Positions 48,186-60,305 of a stretch of 64,000 bases of DNA are shown one piece after another (the first letter of the stretch is position 1; the number at the start of each line of letters is the position of its first letter). The DNA comes from Varroa destructor (Eukaryota; Arthropoda; Arachnida; Mesostigmata; Varroidae): contig NW_019211458.1 of assembly GCF_002443255.2 (NCBI RefSeq), forward strand, positions 21,933,643 to 21,997,642, read 5' to 3'. The notes beneath the pieces were generated by a model, which was not told the DNA's origin, searched no databases, and worked only from the letters and a program-made list of their open reading frames with translations. The position numbers were made by a program, and so were the translations under genes.

Positions 48186-51100
48186 TACGTGACAAGGGAC
48201 ATAGAGGCAACAGCGAAAAGAGGCGGCAAGGGCGGGAAGGACCAATATAAACAGGAAGACGAGTCTGACAAAATAAGGCAACGCCATAAAATAATTTAGC
48301 ATATCACAAATATAAAATGTCATATTTATCTGGTTACTTTTAAAAATAAGGCTACTAAATTACTATAAGGGGTTCATTTTTATATTGTTGACGATATATA
48401 CGAATGGATTTACTTTTATTTAGCGAAAACGAATCGCTCGGTTAAAGAGCGGCAGAATTATATTAAACACGTGGCAGTTTTTTTTACCGTACAGCTGAGC
48501 AATGATGACGCTGCGAATTCTCTAAGGCGTTAAGCAGTTCATAGTGCATCAATAGCATTATAAGTCCTGTCTCTTGTACAAACATGGTTCAGTTCATACA
48601 TAACATACAATACAGTACAATAGTGACATTGGGCAGTTTTGTGGCACTGGGCATCGTTTTAGCATCTAATAATACGTTACATCAAACCTTGACCATTATC
48701 ACCGATCTGTAACCAGAAATATTTTTTGGCCATACATGCTCGAAAACCTACTTAAAACGTGTTAATGTCAAGTGTTCAAAATGTTCTAAACTAGAGCCCG
48801 TTACCGTCATCGGCTTCCTCCAGCGTCTAAGCTAAGATGTACACGTACCGTTATAGCCGGGGGAGTAATATGATGTCTGCTGGCGTCGCCACGAGTCAAT
48901 CAGCTGGTTAGAATTTAACAGCAGCATCAAGAGATGGCCGGGCTGGCAGCTCAGTGAGGCGATAAACAGTAGAGACTTGTGTGCCCTTCCTTGCGTACGC
49001 TTGCGCTTTACCGTTTTTCTTTGTCGATTAGATATGGCGCCTCTATCTCATGCTGCATGATGCCCAAAATAGCGGTTGATGAGTTGAACAAGATAGGAGC
49101 TATCGCCTCTGAGAGTCTAGTCTTGTTTTTTTAGTATAAGAACCAGGAAGTCGTGTACTTTATGTATGTCCCTTAATTGATGCAGCATTGTACGTTTGCT
49201 ATAGAGGTTAGGATCAGCCTTTGAAATAGACTGAAGATCTGAAAGCTAGAGTTCAAAATTTTGCTTTACTTTGCCGGAAAACCAGAAGTAGCAACGAAAA
49301 AAATTATTGTTTGTGCACCCTAAATATTGAACTTGGCATTTATTACCTCTTTTTGATATTAAAGAATAGAAAACATTTTACTGTTTACATTGTAAGGACG
49401 TATGCTTAACCTTTACGTAGGACCATTTGGTGACTTATTTACATAGGGTACACCAAAGACATTAAAGAAACCCCAAGGTCGCAAGCAAGTTGCGAAGGCC
49501 AGCCCGTGCTTGGCCACTGCTTTAATTGAAAAATGTAGACAATTTTCGGTTACATTCGTTTTGGAACGCCTAACGTCCTTTTCGACTATAGCGAAAATAT
49601 TATCTTAAGTTAGTTTTGCGATGGAAGCATGCCGATAACTTGTTGATACCGACCAATGTTTCAGTCACATTATATCCGAACTGTATGCGATTCATTCGAG
49701 CTATCAAGCACACAACTTTTCAGCCATGCCACCAGCTTACGCTAAGCCGTAAATACATTTTATATCGAGATTTACTTAGGAAATTTTGTTTATTCAAGAC
49801 ACTTTTTTAAACTAAAGGTATGCAACGCTTGTATTACCAAGCACTATTTCTTCGTATGTGCCTATTATTACCGAACATGTCTAAAAAAACTTATATAGTT
49901 CTAACAGCGATAACTAACAGCCTCGTGCAATGGTGAAGTTCCTAGTTTACCTCTTCGACATGCCGAACGTTCGAGCTAACTTTGACATAGCAGGCTTGAA
50001 TGGCTGTCTCCATAGTTCTATCAAGATGTTAATAGAAGTACTGTTTTCGTCAAGAGTACAGCGGAAACATACGTCCTACAACCGCGCGTATCGCAAAGTG
50101 CTAGAGTATACAGTGGGCACGGTCACGGAAGGGACGAAAGCCTTGTATAATGGGGAAATGTCTTGCAATCGCTTATCGGTGCAGTGGCTACATATATAGA
50201 TTAGGCAAGCGTGCAAGATGGCTTCTGTGAGCAAATGTTTCCGTTCTGATTGATATGTGTTCTCCAGCCCGAAACGAACGAGCCTTCTCGGACAGGAAAC
50301 TCAATAGAATGCCGGCCAATAGTTTCGTATGTAGAGCATATTTCGCGAATCTTCCCTACGGAAAAAATGCAATATTACGCAAAAAGTTTCGCAGTCCTTT
50401 ACATCAAGGTCTATTCGACTGACTGTAGAACAATACATGTTCGCTTTCACGTTTTTTTGCCTCTGCTGCAATAGAAACGCGTTGTGTATACACAGGGGTT
50501 CGTATAGACTAGGTTTAACTCCTCTGCATTGGTCGGCCACTGAAGCGATGGTAACAACCCTTCGGTGGTTACTAAATATTGAGGAAAATGCGGCCCTTTA
50601 ACCTCATTAAGTTGTTACAGTTTACGATCCATGTTGATTTCTGTGTTTGGAGGATCGATAGACGGGCTGACTAACAATTGCAAGGGTATTTATCATATTT
50701 AGATAAAAACAAATTGACGGATTGTTTGATCGCAGATAAGTGACATGTGCGACTGTTTTACAATTATGGTCATTTTTATTCGAATACGCATCTTTGTCGC
50801 ACACTTGAAGCACAGCTCAACGGCCATCCAAATATGGCTGCTCAGGCTAATGCTGTTCCGCACAAGGGATATTGAGACGGAAAGATTGTGATTTGCAACG
50901 TACTACATACTTAGATGAATCTCTAATTCAACTTCAGCGTCTACGGATCTCACCAATTTTACAGGGAGCCAGTTTAGATCTCTTCGGTTAAAAGAAGTAA
51001 AAGCTCGCGTGCAGTATTAAAGCTAACGAAACACCGTATTTGATGTGCCAACTTTTTGTCTGTAGAGAACACATAGGCATAGGAACAAATTATCGAAGGA

Positions 51101-51960
51101 CAAAATATTTAGAGGAGCACCGGTATCTAGTCGCCTACGAGCCCTTAAGGCCTAAACGTCCATACTATATCTATCCACACATGGTAGCATCCAAAAGTAT
51201 GTGATCACCATTTTTAGTCAAATGGCTGCATCGTAAATCAATGCATAATTTATCATAAATGCGAGACCTTCTTTTACGAGACAATAAGATTTTACTTTAG
51301 CTAACTAACTCACCCGACTCAAAGCATTAACAACAAAATTTTATTTTATAGGAGAGATTATAAACACAAATAAAGGCTTGCATCTATAGTAAATGGTCGC
51401 CTGTACTACACTGTCCTAAATTAACGAAGGCTAACTAGCACAGTATAGGACTCTCGAATTTCAACAGATTCCCAAGAGGCGACTTTCTCAAGGTCCTAAG
51501 AATAGACTCAGCACCCCCAACTGTTAGTTTATGGCTCACAAACGATAACATAAACACTTCGTTTTTGCCTATCTAGGGACGGGTGAACATGTAAACGTAC
51601 TGTCCAACAAAGAATTTGCTACAAATGTAAGGATCGCGCAATATAATTAATGCAAATGCGAGCTAATATATTTAGGTGATACATATCTTTTTGAATCTGT
51701 TTATACACCGTTGGCAATATATATACCAACGATATAGGTGTCTTTCATTGATTATTTCTTGAAAATGCTTATTGGTTACCCATTCTGAGGATACGAGGTG
51801 GAGAAGTTCTTAGTGAATTCACAATACAATTTTTTTTTTTACAACGGTGGCTTTTTCTCTCAGTGGTAGTGTTTAGCTTCACCGTCTCTTATCCATGATT
51901 CTAGACATTTGCTAGATGTGCTAAGGTTGTTAGAAGTTTATTTTACTTTAATGCGACATG

Positions 51961-52001
51961 GTTATGATCCGAATAAACGATTTGATTTGTCCGGATCATA
52001 A
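51961..52001. repeat. 10-bp stem hairpin
   Basis: ttatgatccg (51962-51971) pairs with cggatcataa (51992-52001) across a 20-base loop. Confidence 0.7.
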
Positions 52002-53260
52002 TCACTGGAGACAAAACCAGATCAGTAATGGCGTGAAAACAGGTGACCTTTGTATAAGGTTCTAGATATTCTATGATGCATCAAATCGAATGAAACTTGT
52101 TCATTTTCATCATGATTTTAGGAAAATTTTGAAAGACACCGTTTCTGAAAATTTCGCACTTGATTAAGGTGTTCAGTGCAATAAATTGTGACCTGCGTAA
52201 AGCAAGTGAAGGAAGATTAACAATTCTAATCTACTATTAACACACATGGATAGAAAAAATATAGTAAAGTTAGTTGTTATTATTAATATTCCTTTCATTG
52301 TAGTTCATTGTTTACTACAGCTGTAACTCGTACGATATCTAGATAGAAATAACCGTAACGTTGGAGTGTGAACGATTTTATGTACGTCAACACAAATACA
52401 TAAAACTCCATTACCTTGATATTCGACTGTCTCGTAGCTCGTATTGGAGGTATCATAAAGGATACCCCCTGCAGTTTATTTTAAGTAATGAGTCTTGATC
52501 GTTTCCAGTTGGACGATCGCTCAGTGAACGTTTCGCCAATTTTAACGTCGACGGGATTGTAAATTGCAGAAGACCAAAAACAGAATGTGTTTTTATTTGA
52601 TGTACACCCCTTTCTAGACCACTGCTGGCCCACTGACAAGGGCAAAACGCACTTTGACATCACTCTCGTTTAGAACGTTCAACGTTCCTCAGATTGAAGT
52701 TTAAAACATTCTTTGGTCAACAGCAAACCAACTACTGGGAGTTATGTCATTGACGCTGTTAGAGTAGAATTCGATATAAATACGCTACATCATTCTCTAG
52801 TTTAAGCAAGATTCATAGACAGCCCTGCTCGTCATATTTGTTGCATCCCTTTACTGTATCGAGAACAGTGTACCCTGTTAAATTCGTCGTTTCTAATTTG
52901 AACGCCTGCTACATAATCATGTATAGAAACTTCAACTAACGCCAAAGACCAATCCGGCTTTTCGGAGTAAGACACGTCTCGCTCCGTCCACAGCGTTCCC
53001 TACCCTCGTTCCTAGTCATAGACTATTAGAAGTTTCTAAAAATGCGTGTAATGTATGAGACTCATCACCATTTACTTTCCAAACTAACATTACGGCTATG
53101 GTTGACGACATAAGAACCCTACATGTACAGATACATAAAGACTTAGTACAAGCCTACGCACATCTCTAAACGTTTCCTTTTTTGTCACTCACTGTCAGAT
53201 CCTCCTGAGGGTGCTGCCGGAAAAACGTGAGAGGTCGATCAGTTTTTCTGTTCACGTGAA

Positions 53261-53593
53261 GTGTTCATCATTAGTCCAGCTTCGCCCCTTAATACAATCT
53301 GTTTCGCGCAATCTTTCCTTACCAACAAGGAAGTCGTTTTCTATGAAAATCTTCTACGTTTTTCCTTTGTGTGTCCTGTAGGAAACGGCCTATACACACG
53401 GTACGCATACATGTCATTAACCAACAACTCGGCGCCAGTATCCAGTGTGACAAGAATGCAGTCGTGGGTAGCAGCGGTACCTTATCTACTTGTTGTACTT
53501 CGTGGTCTGCTCTTCCATTGGATAATACCACCCATCGCAGGTTTCCTGCTTTCCTTACATATTATAGTAAGCTTGCCTTGGCTCTGGCCGTAA
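53261..53593 (+). CDS. Hypothetical ORF with hydrophobic C-terminus
   Basis: 110 codons, the C-terminal 45 of which are strongly hydrophobic (VAAVPYLLVVLRGLLFHW, GFLLSLHIIVSLPWLWP), resembling two membrane segments. All three plus frames and one minus frame are open here, so the frame is not certain. A pyrimidine-rich acceptor (gtttccttttttgtcactcactgtcag in part) lies about 60 bases upstream. No family is recognised. Confidence 0.17.
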   Translation: MFIISPASPLNTICFAQSFLTNKEVVFYENLLRFSFVCPVGNGLYTRYAYMSLTNNSAPVSSVTRMQSWVAAVPYLLVVLRGLLFHWIIPPIAGFLLSLHIIVSLPWLWP

Positions 53594-54230
53594 ATTGGTG
53601 ACGTTTTTTCGGCTGTGATGCAGACCCTTTCGCATTTAGCCTAGTACAATGTATACAAAAAGTTTTCTGGACATATTCTCTACCGAGGCTATTAAGCGTG
53701 GAGGCGACGGCTCGATACGCCAAAAATAGAGCAGTCTATGTTAATGATATGGCAGAGCATTTGTCAACACATACTTCTCAGTACCTGTCCTATTTAAGAG
53801 CAAATATCTATGTGACCTAGACCATCAGCGTACACATGACTATTGTGGTGCGACGAACGCCACCGACGCGAACGGACCGAAGCGTTACACGATCAATCAT
53901 CCGTCGACTCGGTAAGATCTGCGTGAAACTAAGTACATCCACATAGATTTATACATATTGTGTACGCATACATATGTATTTGGGTGCGTGTGCGTGTGCT
54001 TGTCGGCCATATAAGTCCTGTGTGTCTCATTGGCCTATTTTCCTACCGCTATACCAGGGAAGCTTCTATGTTTTACGTACGCCGGAAATACATTTTTGTC
54101 TGTTGACTAAGCTAGAGAGAGCCAATAACAAGTGTTATGCCATGACTGATCTGCATCGAACTCAAACGTTCAATGACACTAACGAAGTAGAAGGGCTTTT
54201 GACTTTTTTCATCTATTACGATCGAGTAAT

Positions 54231-54262
54231 GTATATATATTCTATATGTGTATATATATACA
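54231..54262. repeat. Imperfect (TA)n tract
   Basis: tatatatattctatatgtg followed by tatatatatac. Confidence 0.85.
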
Positions 54263-54299
54263 CCTCGAGTGGGTTGAATGTCTCCTGAGAGTTGAAAAG

Positions 54300-56780
54300 T
54301 CTTCATTTCATATTTGTTAAAGTAGCAGCAAATTATTTCAATCAAAAATAGACTTAATTTTTATAATATTGTATTAAAATGCCATAGTGTTAGTATATGT
54401 TACGGCTACAGTAATGATTACCGTGCTCATTCTGATTGATCTTGTAGTATACCTAGAAAAGCATCTGTTAGAAATTTATTATACAGTTTATATGCATTAC
54501 AATCATTTACATATTGCTTAAATAAATCTGTCGGTAAATTTTTGTGTGTATGTATATCTAAGTGTATATCAAAAAAAAAGCCCTACGTGTGGGAAGGTGG
54601 CCCTATAGCTGATAGAAGCTACCTGTGACATTTCGCTTTTCTCTAGCAAGGCAACGTTGATTTAAAATTTAAATACTATTAAACCTTTATGAGGACTATT
54701 CAGAAGTTTAGTAAGAGGTTATGTTAGTGAATTACGCAAAAACGTGGGGCTCTGTGAGGTCGCTAAAGTATATTTTTCCTGATTTCGATTGGATCCAGGA
54801 TTGACACAAACAGCTATACGGGTTAAGTTGAGATAGGCTTATATGAAACGTTGCATTTTAAGCACATTTGAAAAAGTGCTAATTTTGCAAGCGGACTGAA
54901 GTAACTGAGTAGCCTCAAAGTATAATCCAACTTAGTAGAAATAGCCATATATGTTTATATTATGTCAAATTGATTCGTGACATCGTATTTTCATCCTTGT
55001 TGTATTACATCTAATTGTTGTCAATAGTCTGTCACATTGAATTGCGTCTGAAAGCTTTGCTCATTGTTGTTGGCATAACGCATCGTTTGCTATAAAATAT
55101 TACCATAAACTATAATTCACGATAGATAATTATACCACCGTCATAAATAGCTAGGTTAGTTATAGTGGCTTCAACACGGTTCAGTGAAACACAAGCAACC
55201 AACCATAGTTCTTTTTCTGCTTACTTATTGACTAAAATGCAGATCAAAGGTCGGTGTCACACTGCAGTGGAAGTTCATGTGGATCTATGACAGACGAATC
55301 ATACTTTTGATACTTGACAGTAAGTTAATAATCCGGTCGCATGGCCTTTCCTAGACGTAGCTAGAAACTTTTTAGGAAAAAATCAATTTCCCTTTGAATG
55401 ATTGATTTTTTCTACACGAAATCATTTGTGGCCCGTATGCCCTCATCTTTGGCCCAAAAACCCTGCGTTGTGAAGATGTATGAGCCAACGACATAGGCAT
55501 CTTCAATAGATATTTTATTGAATATGAATCAGCTGTAGTGACGACACATGATAGACAAATTCCTGGTAGATTTTGGTCCCGTGCTGCCAGTCGTTTTCAA
55601 CAGTAGCGTTAAGCAAATTCTGGCCTATATAGACCCACCCTGTAACCTATAGAAAACCGTGACGTTACAATGCAGTCCCCCCGAGCCCGAGAAAGACAAC
55701 TTCATGTGGTCAGAAAATATCGCAAGAACTTCTGCTATCTCCTAGACGTCACTACTGTCTCTAGGTATAGGGCAATTTTTATAGAATAACCCATATTTAG
55801 CGACGTCCGGGGTCATGGATGACATTCGACATTACAAAGGCTACTGTGTTGAGCCACAGCATATCGAAGATTCTATATAATTTTTCTCGTCTTATACATC
55901 GTTTTTTTCCCAATCGCAACATTTAGAAGTCGTCCAAATCGAAAATCCAAATGCATTTCTTAGGCCATAGCATGACGTCCTGCAATGACTTTCAGACCTC
56001 AGACACGAGAACACTTAGGCTCGCGTTTGCCACAATCCACTTATGCCAAAGGTGTTCTAAGCACGAAAACGAGATTCTATCCAAAAAGTGACTTGATCCA
56101 TTAGTAGGAGATATGTTTGAAAAACTACAGCGTCGATCAGCACTGCATCCTTGGTAGAATCGGATGCAAGATCCTCAGTTACGCCATATTTAAGGGCCTT
56201 ACATTGTAAAAAGCCAGTCGGTTACAATTACTGGAGAGTCTTTCTATGGCACTTTTTTTCACTGTCCTATTTTCCATGCATCACCTTGGCCGGTGTCCTT
56301 GTTTTTCAAATAATTGGGCTTTGATTCATTTACTGGTCGGTTATTGCTTATCTAAAATCCAATGTGTAAACGCGGCCAGAATACTGCATTAGGCACATGG
56401 GCAGGGAGAAAGATAAAAGGGCCTTTCCATAATTGCCTGTCGAATTCAAGGACAATTAGTTTCTGTGTGGTTGATTTTCCGTAGTAGATTCAATTCGGGT
56501 AACAGTGTCCAGCTACGATGTAGAATACAGTCTAGATACACAACCATGAAATGATTTCGCTCTTCAGCTCTGATTTTTCTATCCCAATGAGACATAGATG
56601 GCCACAGCCCTGACATTACAGCAAAACCCGTGGGCTACTGCCTCCAGCCCAATATTGAAGCTTAATTCTGAAAAGGAGATATTATAAGTAAGCTCGTGAT
56701 TTGTACTGCTGTTACGACAATGGGTGCGAGCCAGATGCGTTTTTTAAGCTAAGCTGCTTGGTCAGTTACTAGCTATTGCC
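54300..56780. other. AT-rich non-coding stretch
   Basis: No ORF of note and no repeats beyond short A/T runs. Confidence 0.6.
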
Positions 56781-56963
56781 ATCCACTATGTGCAGTGGCC
56801 TGATGGTCGAACGGCGTCTGTGGCTTTATGCTTCCCAAACCTATTCCTACAAGACAGCCCAATCACGATTCCTAGTCAGAACTACCGGTCCTTAGCTTCA
56901 GGCCACAATCTTCAGAACGACCGCCTGGTAAAACAGACGAAGCCAGAAGGTTTTCCTTTCCAG

Positions 56964-57235
56964 TGCTATTTTTCGGCCTGTTGCCTATGCTGGTTTCATG
57001 TCTTCTTCTGTGTGGGGTAGTTATTTCTTTCAAAGTAGGCGAACTCGATCGAAAAACAACAACAAAGGAAGAGGCTCAGCCAAACTTGAAGCCGATGAAA
57101 TCTCCGAGTTATCTGTTGCCAACCAATTCTACCGTTATTTCGCAGAACGCTTCTATTTTCGAATCAGGAAAAATAACGGACTGTCAAGCAGTCGTCGACG
57201 AAGGACCCAGAGAAAAGTCCTCGTTTTTTTTATAA
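56964..57235 (+). CDS. Candidate exon or small secreted-type ORF, unknown
   Basis: A good acceptor (ggttttcctttccag) leads into an open frame. From the ATG at 56987 it gives 82 codons beginning MLVSCLLLCGVVISF, a signal-peptide-like hydrophobic start, followed by a hydrophilic region (KVGELDRKTTTKEEAQPN) and a stop at 57233-57235. An overlapping frame (56998-57315) is equally long and equally plausible, so at most one is real. No family is recognised. Confidence 0.2.
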
Positions 57236-57265
57236 GGACTGTGAACTCGTCTATTGAGTGGCAGT

Positions 57266-57529
57266 ATGCCGTGGCACGAGTGTCATGGCGAAGCACTACT
57301 CGCATACATGCGTAGGCGCGCGCAGCCTGAAGCTGTGGATGACCTTGGTAAAACGTTCATCAGGACGTGCAGCGTCCATGTGGAATCCACAAAGACAAAC
57401 TTTGGTTCTGTTGTTGCGTCGCGCAGCCTGTCGTTTCTCGTTTTCGAACAGAAAGGATTGTGCACTACTGCCGTAAAACGTACACAAACAAAATGGATGT
57501 CTAGACTATATCGGTACTTTTTTTTATGA
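57266..57529 (+). CDS. Hypothetical ORF, unknown
   Basis: 87 codons from ATG at 57266 in a GC-richer patch, for example QPEAVDDLGKTFIRTCSVHV. It overlaps two other plus frames and two minus frames of similar length. Possibly one exon of the same unknown gene as the ORF at 56964-57235. Confidence 0.15.
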   Translation: MPWHECHGEALLAYMRRRAQPEAVDDLGKTFIRTCSVHVESTKTNFGSVVASRSLSFLVFEQKGLCTTAVKRTQTKWMSRLYRYFFL

Positions 57530-60140
57530 TATTGATCATAAGCGCTTTTTTAAATTTGACTTAATTCGCTTGTAGGCGATTTTTTGCGTCCTTTTTCAGC
57601 TACTATACACAAACACACGCATATGCTGAAATTGGTCACACCACTGCTTATGATGTATAGTCTAAGAATATTTGTTTAATATCAGTAGAAGGAAAACATT
57701 GATTATTGAAATTCATGGCTTAATGAACATTTCCTACTTTATCCATTCTGATGTTTCACAAAAATACTCTCAACATATCCTATAGTATCTACTTATAATA
57801 TCTAACGATAGCTTAAACGGCATTACATTGATGCTAATGGCAGATAGAGTGCAGTCGTTTTGTACAAAAAAGCATTTATTTAATTTACTGACTAGTTTTT
57901 AACACTAAATCTGCCATTAGGAACCCATTCAATCGTTTAATATTTTTGTTACAATTACATATATTCAAATACTATGACGTCGTCATCGAACTTAAGGCTT
58001 ATGATTATTTAGAAAAACAATATTTTTTTAATCGGCCCCAGTTAAGATAGGTATACGATACTCGTGAGCGATTTTAGCGTTAACCATCGCTATATCTCCA
58101 TTGATTTAAGCCCGGTTTAGTTTACATGAGTATTTCAGCAATATAGCATTGGTCGATTGACACCGCTTTAAAGCAGGTAATGTTTGGTTGTACGGAACGT
58201 ACCGCTTCAGGTGTCGTGCAAAATTGACAAGCAGAAACACAATCTATGTCCTGTTAAAAAGCTAGACTTTTAGCTTTCGCCTTGAAAGTCCTATTCGCCT
58301 TAAAGAGGGGGCGATAAACCCCCTACTGGCTTGCAAGCTATCTTCCTGCCCCCTCAAGCAATCCGTAGAATTTGGATTGAACAGAATTGTGGCATTGACT
58401 GATTGATTGATTGATAGAACGCTGAATAAACGTTCTTCGGCCGACAACAAAAATCGATGGAAGTTCTCTTCTTCCCTGTAAAGCTCCCACTGGAGGCTTT
58501 CAGTCCGGAAGGTGTTTAGTCTGTGACCAGTAAAGGACTTTAAGATACCAAAAAAAGTTCTTCCTCTGAAGCCAACAGAGGTCGTAGTATTCAGGAAGTT
58601 ACTACCTCCGTTGTTGATGTCGCTAGTGGTTGTTGACTGCTAGCTGCAATTGTGGCTCAGATCAGCTTTTTATCTCCATATCATCGATAATAGCTGCGTG
58701 CATTAGGTCAGCCAAATGAATCATGCGATGCAAGCGAATCATGCAATAGGAAGTATAACAGCTAAACATAGTCAAAAAAGTTCAAAAAGCAAAACGAATA
58801 AAACCCTGTACTTTCACACCTAATCAACGTAAACCTGAAGATCATAACAGGCTCAAGACTCTGTGCCATTACCGTGCGGTCCAATTTTAAACGTAGCTGT
58901 CTTGGAACAGCTGCTGTATTTCGTTTATACTTAATAACGGATTCGGACCTATTTTTTTAAGGTATTTATTAGCATTAATATTCATCTGCGGTGGCAAATG
59001 GAAAGGCCTGCCACGGTGCTCAAGCATTACTTTTGTTAGCTTCTAGTTATATATGTACATGCCAGAAATACTTCAGGTAATTTGTGTTCACCTCTTTATA
59101 GTTATCCACTTATAAGGTTTTCTATGAAATATAACTAGATCGCGCTTCTACCTACGGTTTGAGCTATAACTGTCTACTAAACCCTAATTTGAATCAATTG
59201 AAAAAAAAGTAATAAACATAATTATTACTAAGCAAAGGCATTTCAAAAACGCCCCAGCCTACAGGAACAATCATAGTCACATCCTTTCGTCAAAACGTGA
59301 CGAGCAATAAATTATTAAACACCAGATACTAATCCCGAGTTTAGAACACAGACCCATCACAGTGTATTCGCGAATTAGCAGCAATCGCATTATTATTTAA
59401 GCGTTTATTTCCGTTTTGGTCAGGGCACGACTGTTCAGTTATTGCCACTATTTCTTTCTTTCAATCTCTCTCGTTTTTCGCTCCTAGGGCCAACTAACCT
59501 TCTGTAAGCCAACCTCTCCGATCCTCGCCCTCGGACGTCGTCTAAAGCACCTTACAGTTTGCTACTCTGTAACTTTCCTATTTTCTCGTTTAGTGTCTTT
59601 CAGTAGGAAGTCGAAGGCGGAACTAAAGGGACCAATTTTCCGTTGCATCGCCTTCACTTGTCGTGAACGAACGAGCTCCGCTTATGCACATCTCCTGCAC
59701 CTCGATCTCATAAATGACTCTGTACACAACAGACAGCTGCGCTACCATCACTTTAAAGGGATATTGCAGAAACTGTCGGTCGCGCGATCATGGAAGGACA
59801 CGGGAATATTATTTGACTAAGGCCAGCTATATTCGCGGCGTAGCCTAGCTACGCTCACTACTGAGTCTACAAAAAAAATGTTAGTCGTTGGCCGGCTCTG
59901 AAGTTTTATAGACATTACTACTAAAAAAGTAGTTGGGTACGTAAGTTCGGCCTCATAGTCACTCAACCTCCATATGTGCCCTGGCATGGTTAGCATATCG
60001 CTGCATTTGCAACAGCTCTGAAGCCAGAGAAAGTCTATTGTAGTAGGAGTTCTACTTTTGGCTTAATAATACCAAGCGCTTTGAATTAGTTTAACAACAA
60101 TATGTAATAAATGACAAATTAAAAATAATACCGTTTATCC
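57530..60140. other. Mostly AT-rich non-coding
   Basis: Near 58303-58357 gagggggc and gccccctc form an 8-bp inverted repeat. A less AT-rich patch at 59.45-59.83 kb holds a 75-codon plus ORF without domain or splice support. Confidence 0.5.
58397..58415. repeat. (GATT)n microsatellite
   Basis: About four and a half GATT/TTGA units. Confidence 0.9.
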
Positions 60141-60146
60141 TCGACA

Positions 60147-60305
60147 GGGCCTAGCGATATCTCAGTGGGTAACGTATTTGCCTGCTAATCCTAGGGACGC
60201 GTTGTGGTCTGGGTTAGAACCTACAGACTTGGTGGTTTCATGCTGGGAGCCAGCCAATCAGCCAGCCGTCTGATGGAATGCCTAAAGGCTGTACTGGACA
60301 TAAAA
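60147..60305 (+). mobile_element. tRNA-Ser(GCT)-derived SINE-like element, best copy
   Basis: The head has an A-box-like tatctcagtgggtaacg (60158-60174), an anticodon-arm-like tgcctgctaatcc with GCT at 60184-60186, and a B-box-like gggttagaacc (60211-60221), spaced as in a class II tRNA with a variable arm. This is the layout of serine tRNA. The tail (60240-60305) is shared with copies at 6.9, 8.2 and 23.7 kb. The acceptor stem does not pair, so it is not a functional tRNA gene. The 3' end runs into taaaattagc without a clear simple repeat. Confidence 0.65.

Larger units (their letters stand above)
46950..53160. other. Non-coding, no supported gene
   Basis: Contains a less AT-rich patch at 47.3-48.2 kb with ORFs on both strands, and a hairpin near 51961-52001. 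The rest is AT-rich without recognisable features. Confidence 0.45.

Noticed and set aside
51840..51890. tRNA-like ctctcagtggtagtg
   Set aside because: Resembles an A box, but no B box or cloverleaf follows at the right distance.
60147..60235. Functional tRNA-Ser gene
   Set aside because: A- and B-box-like motifs are present but the acceptor stem does not pair and the B box is mutated. Better read as a SINE head.
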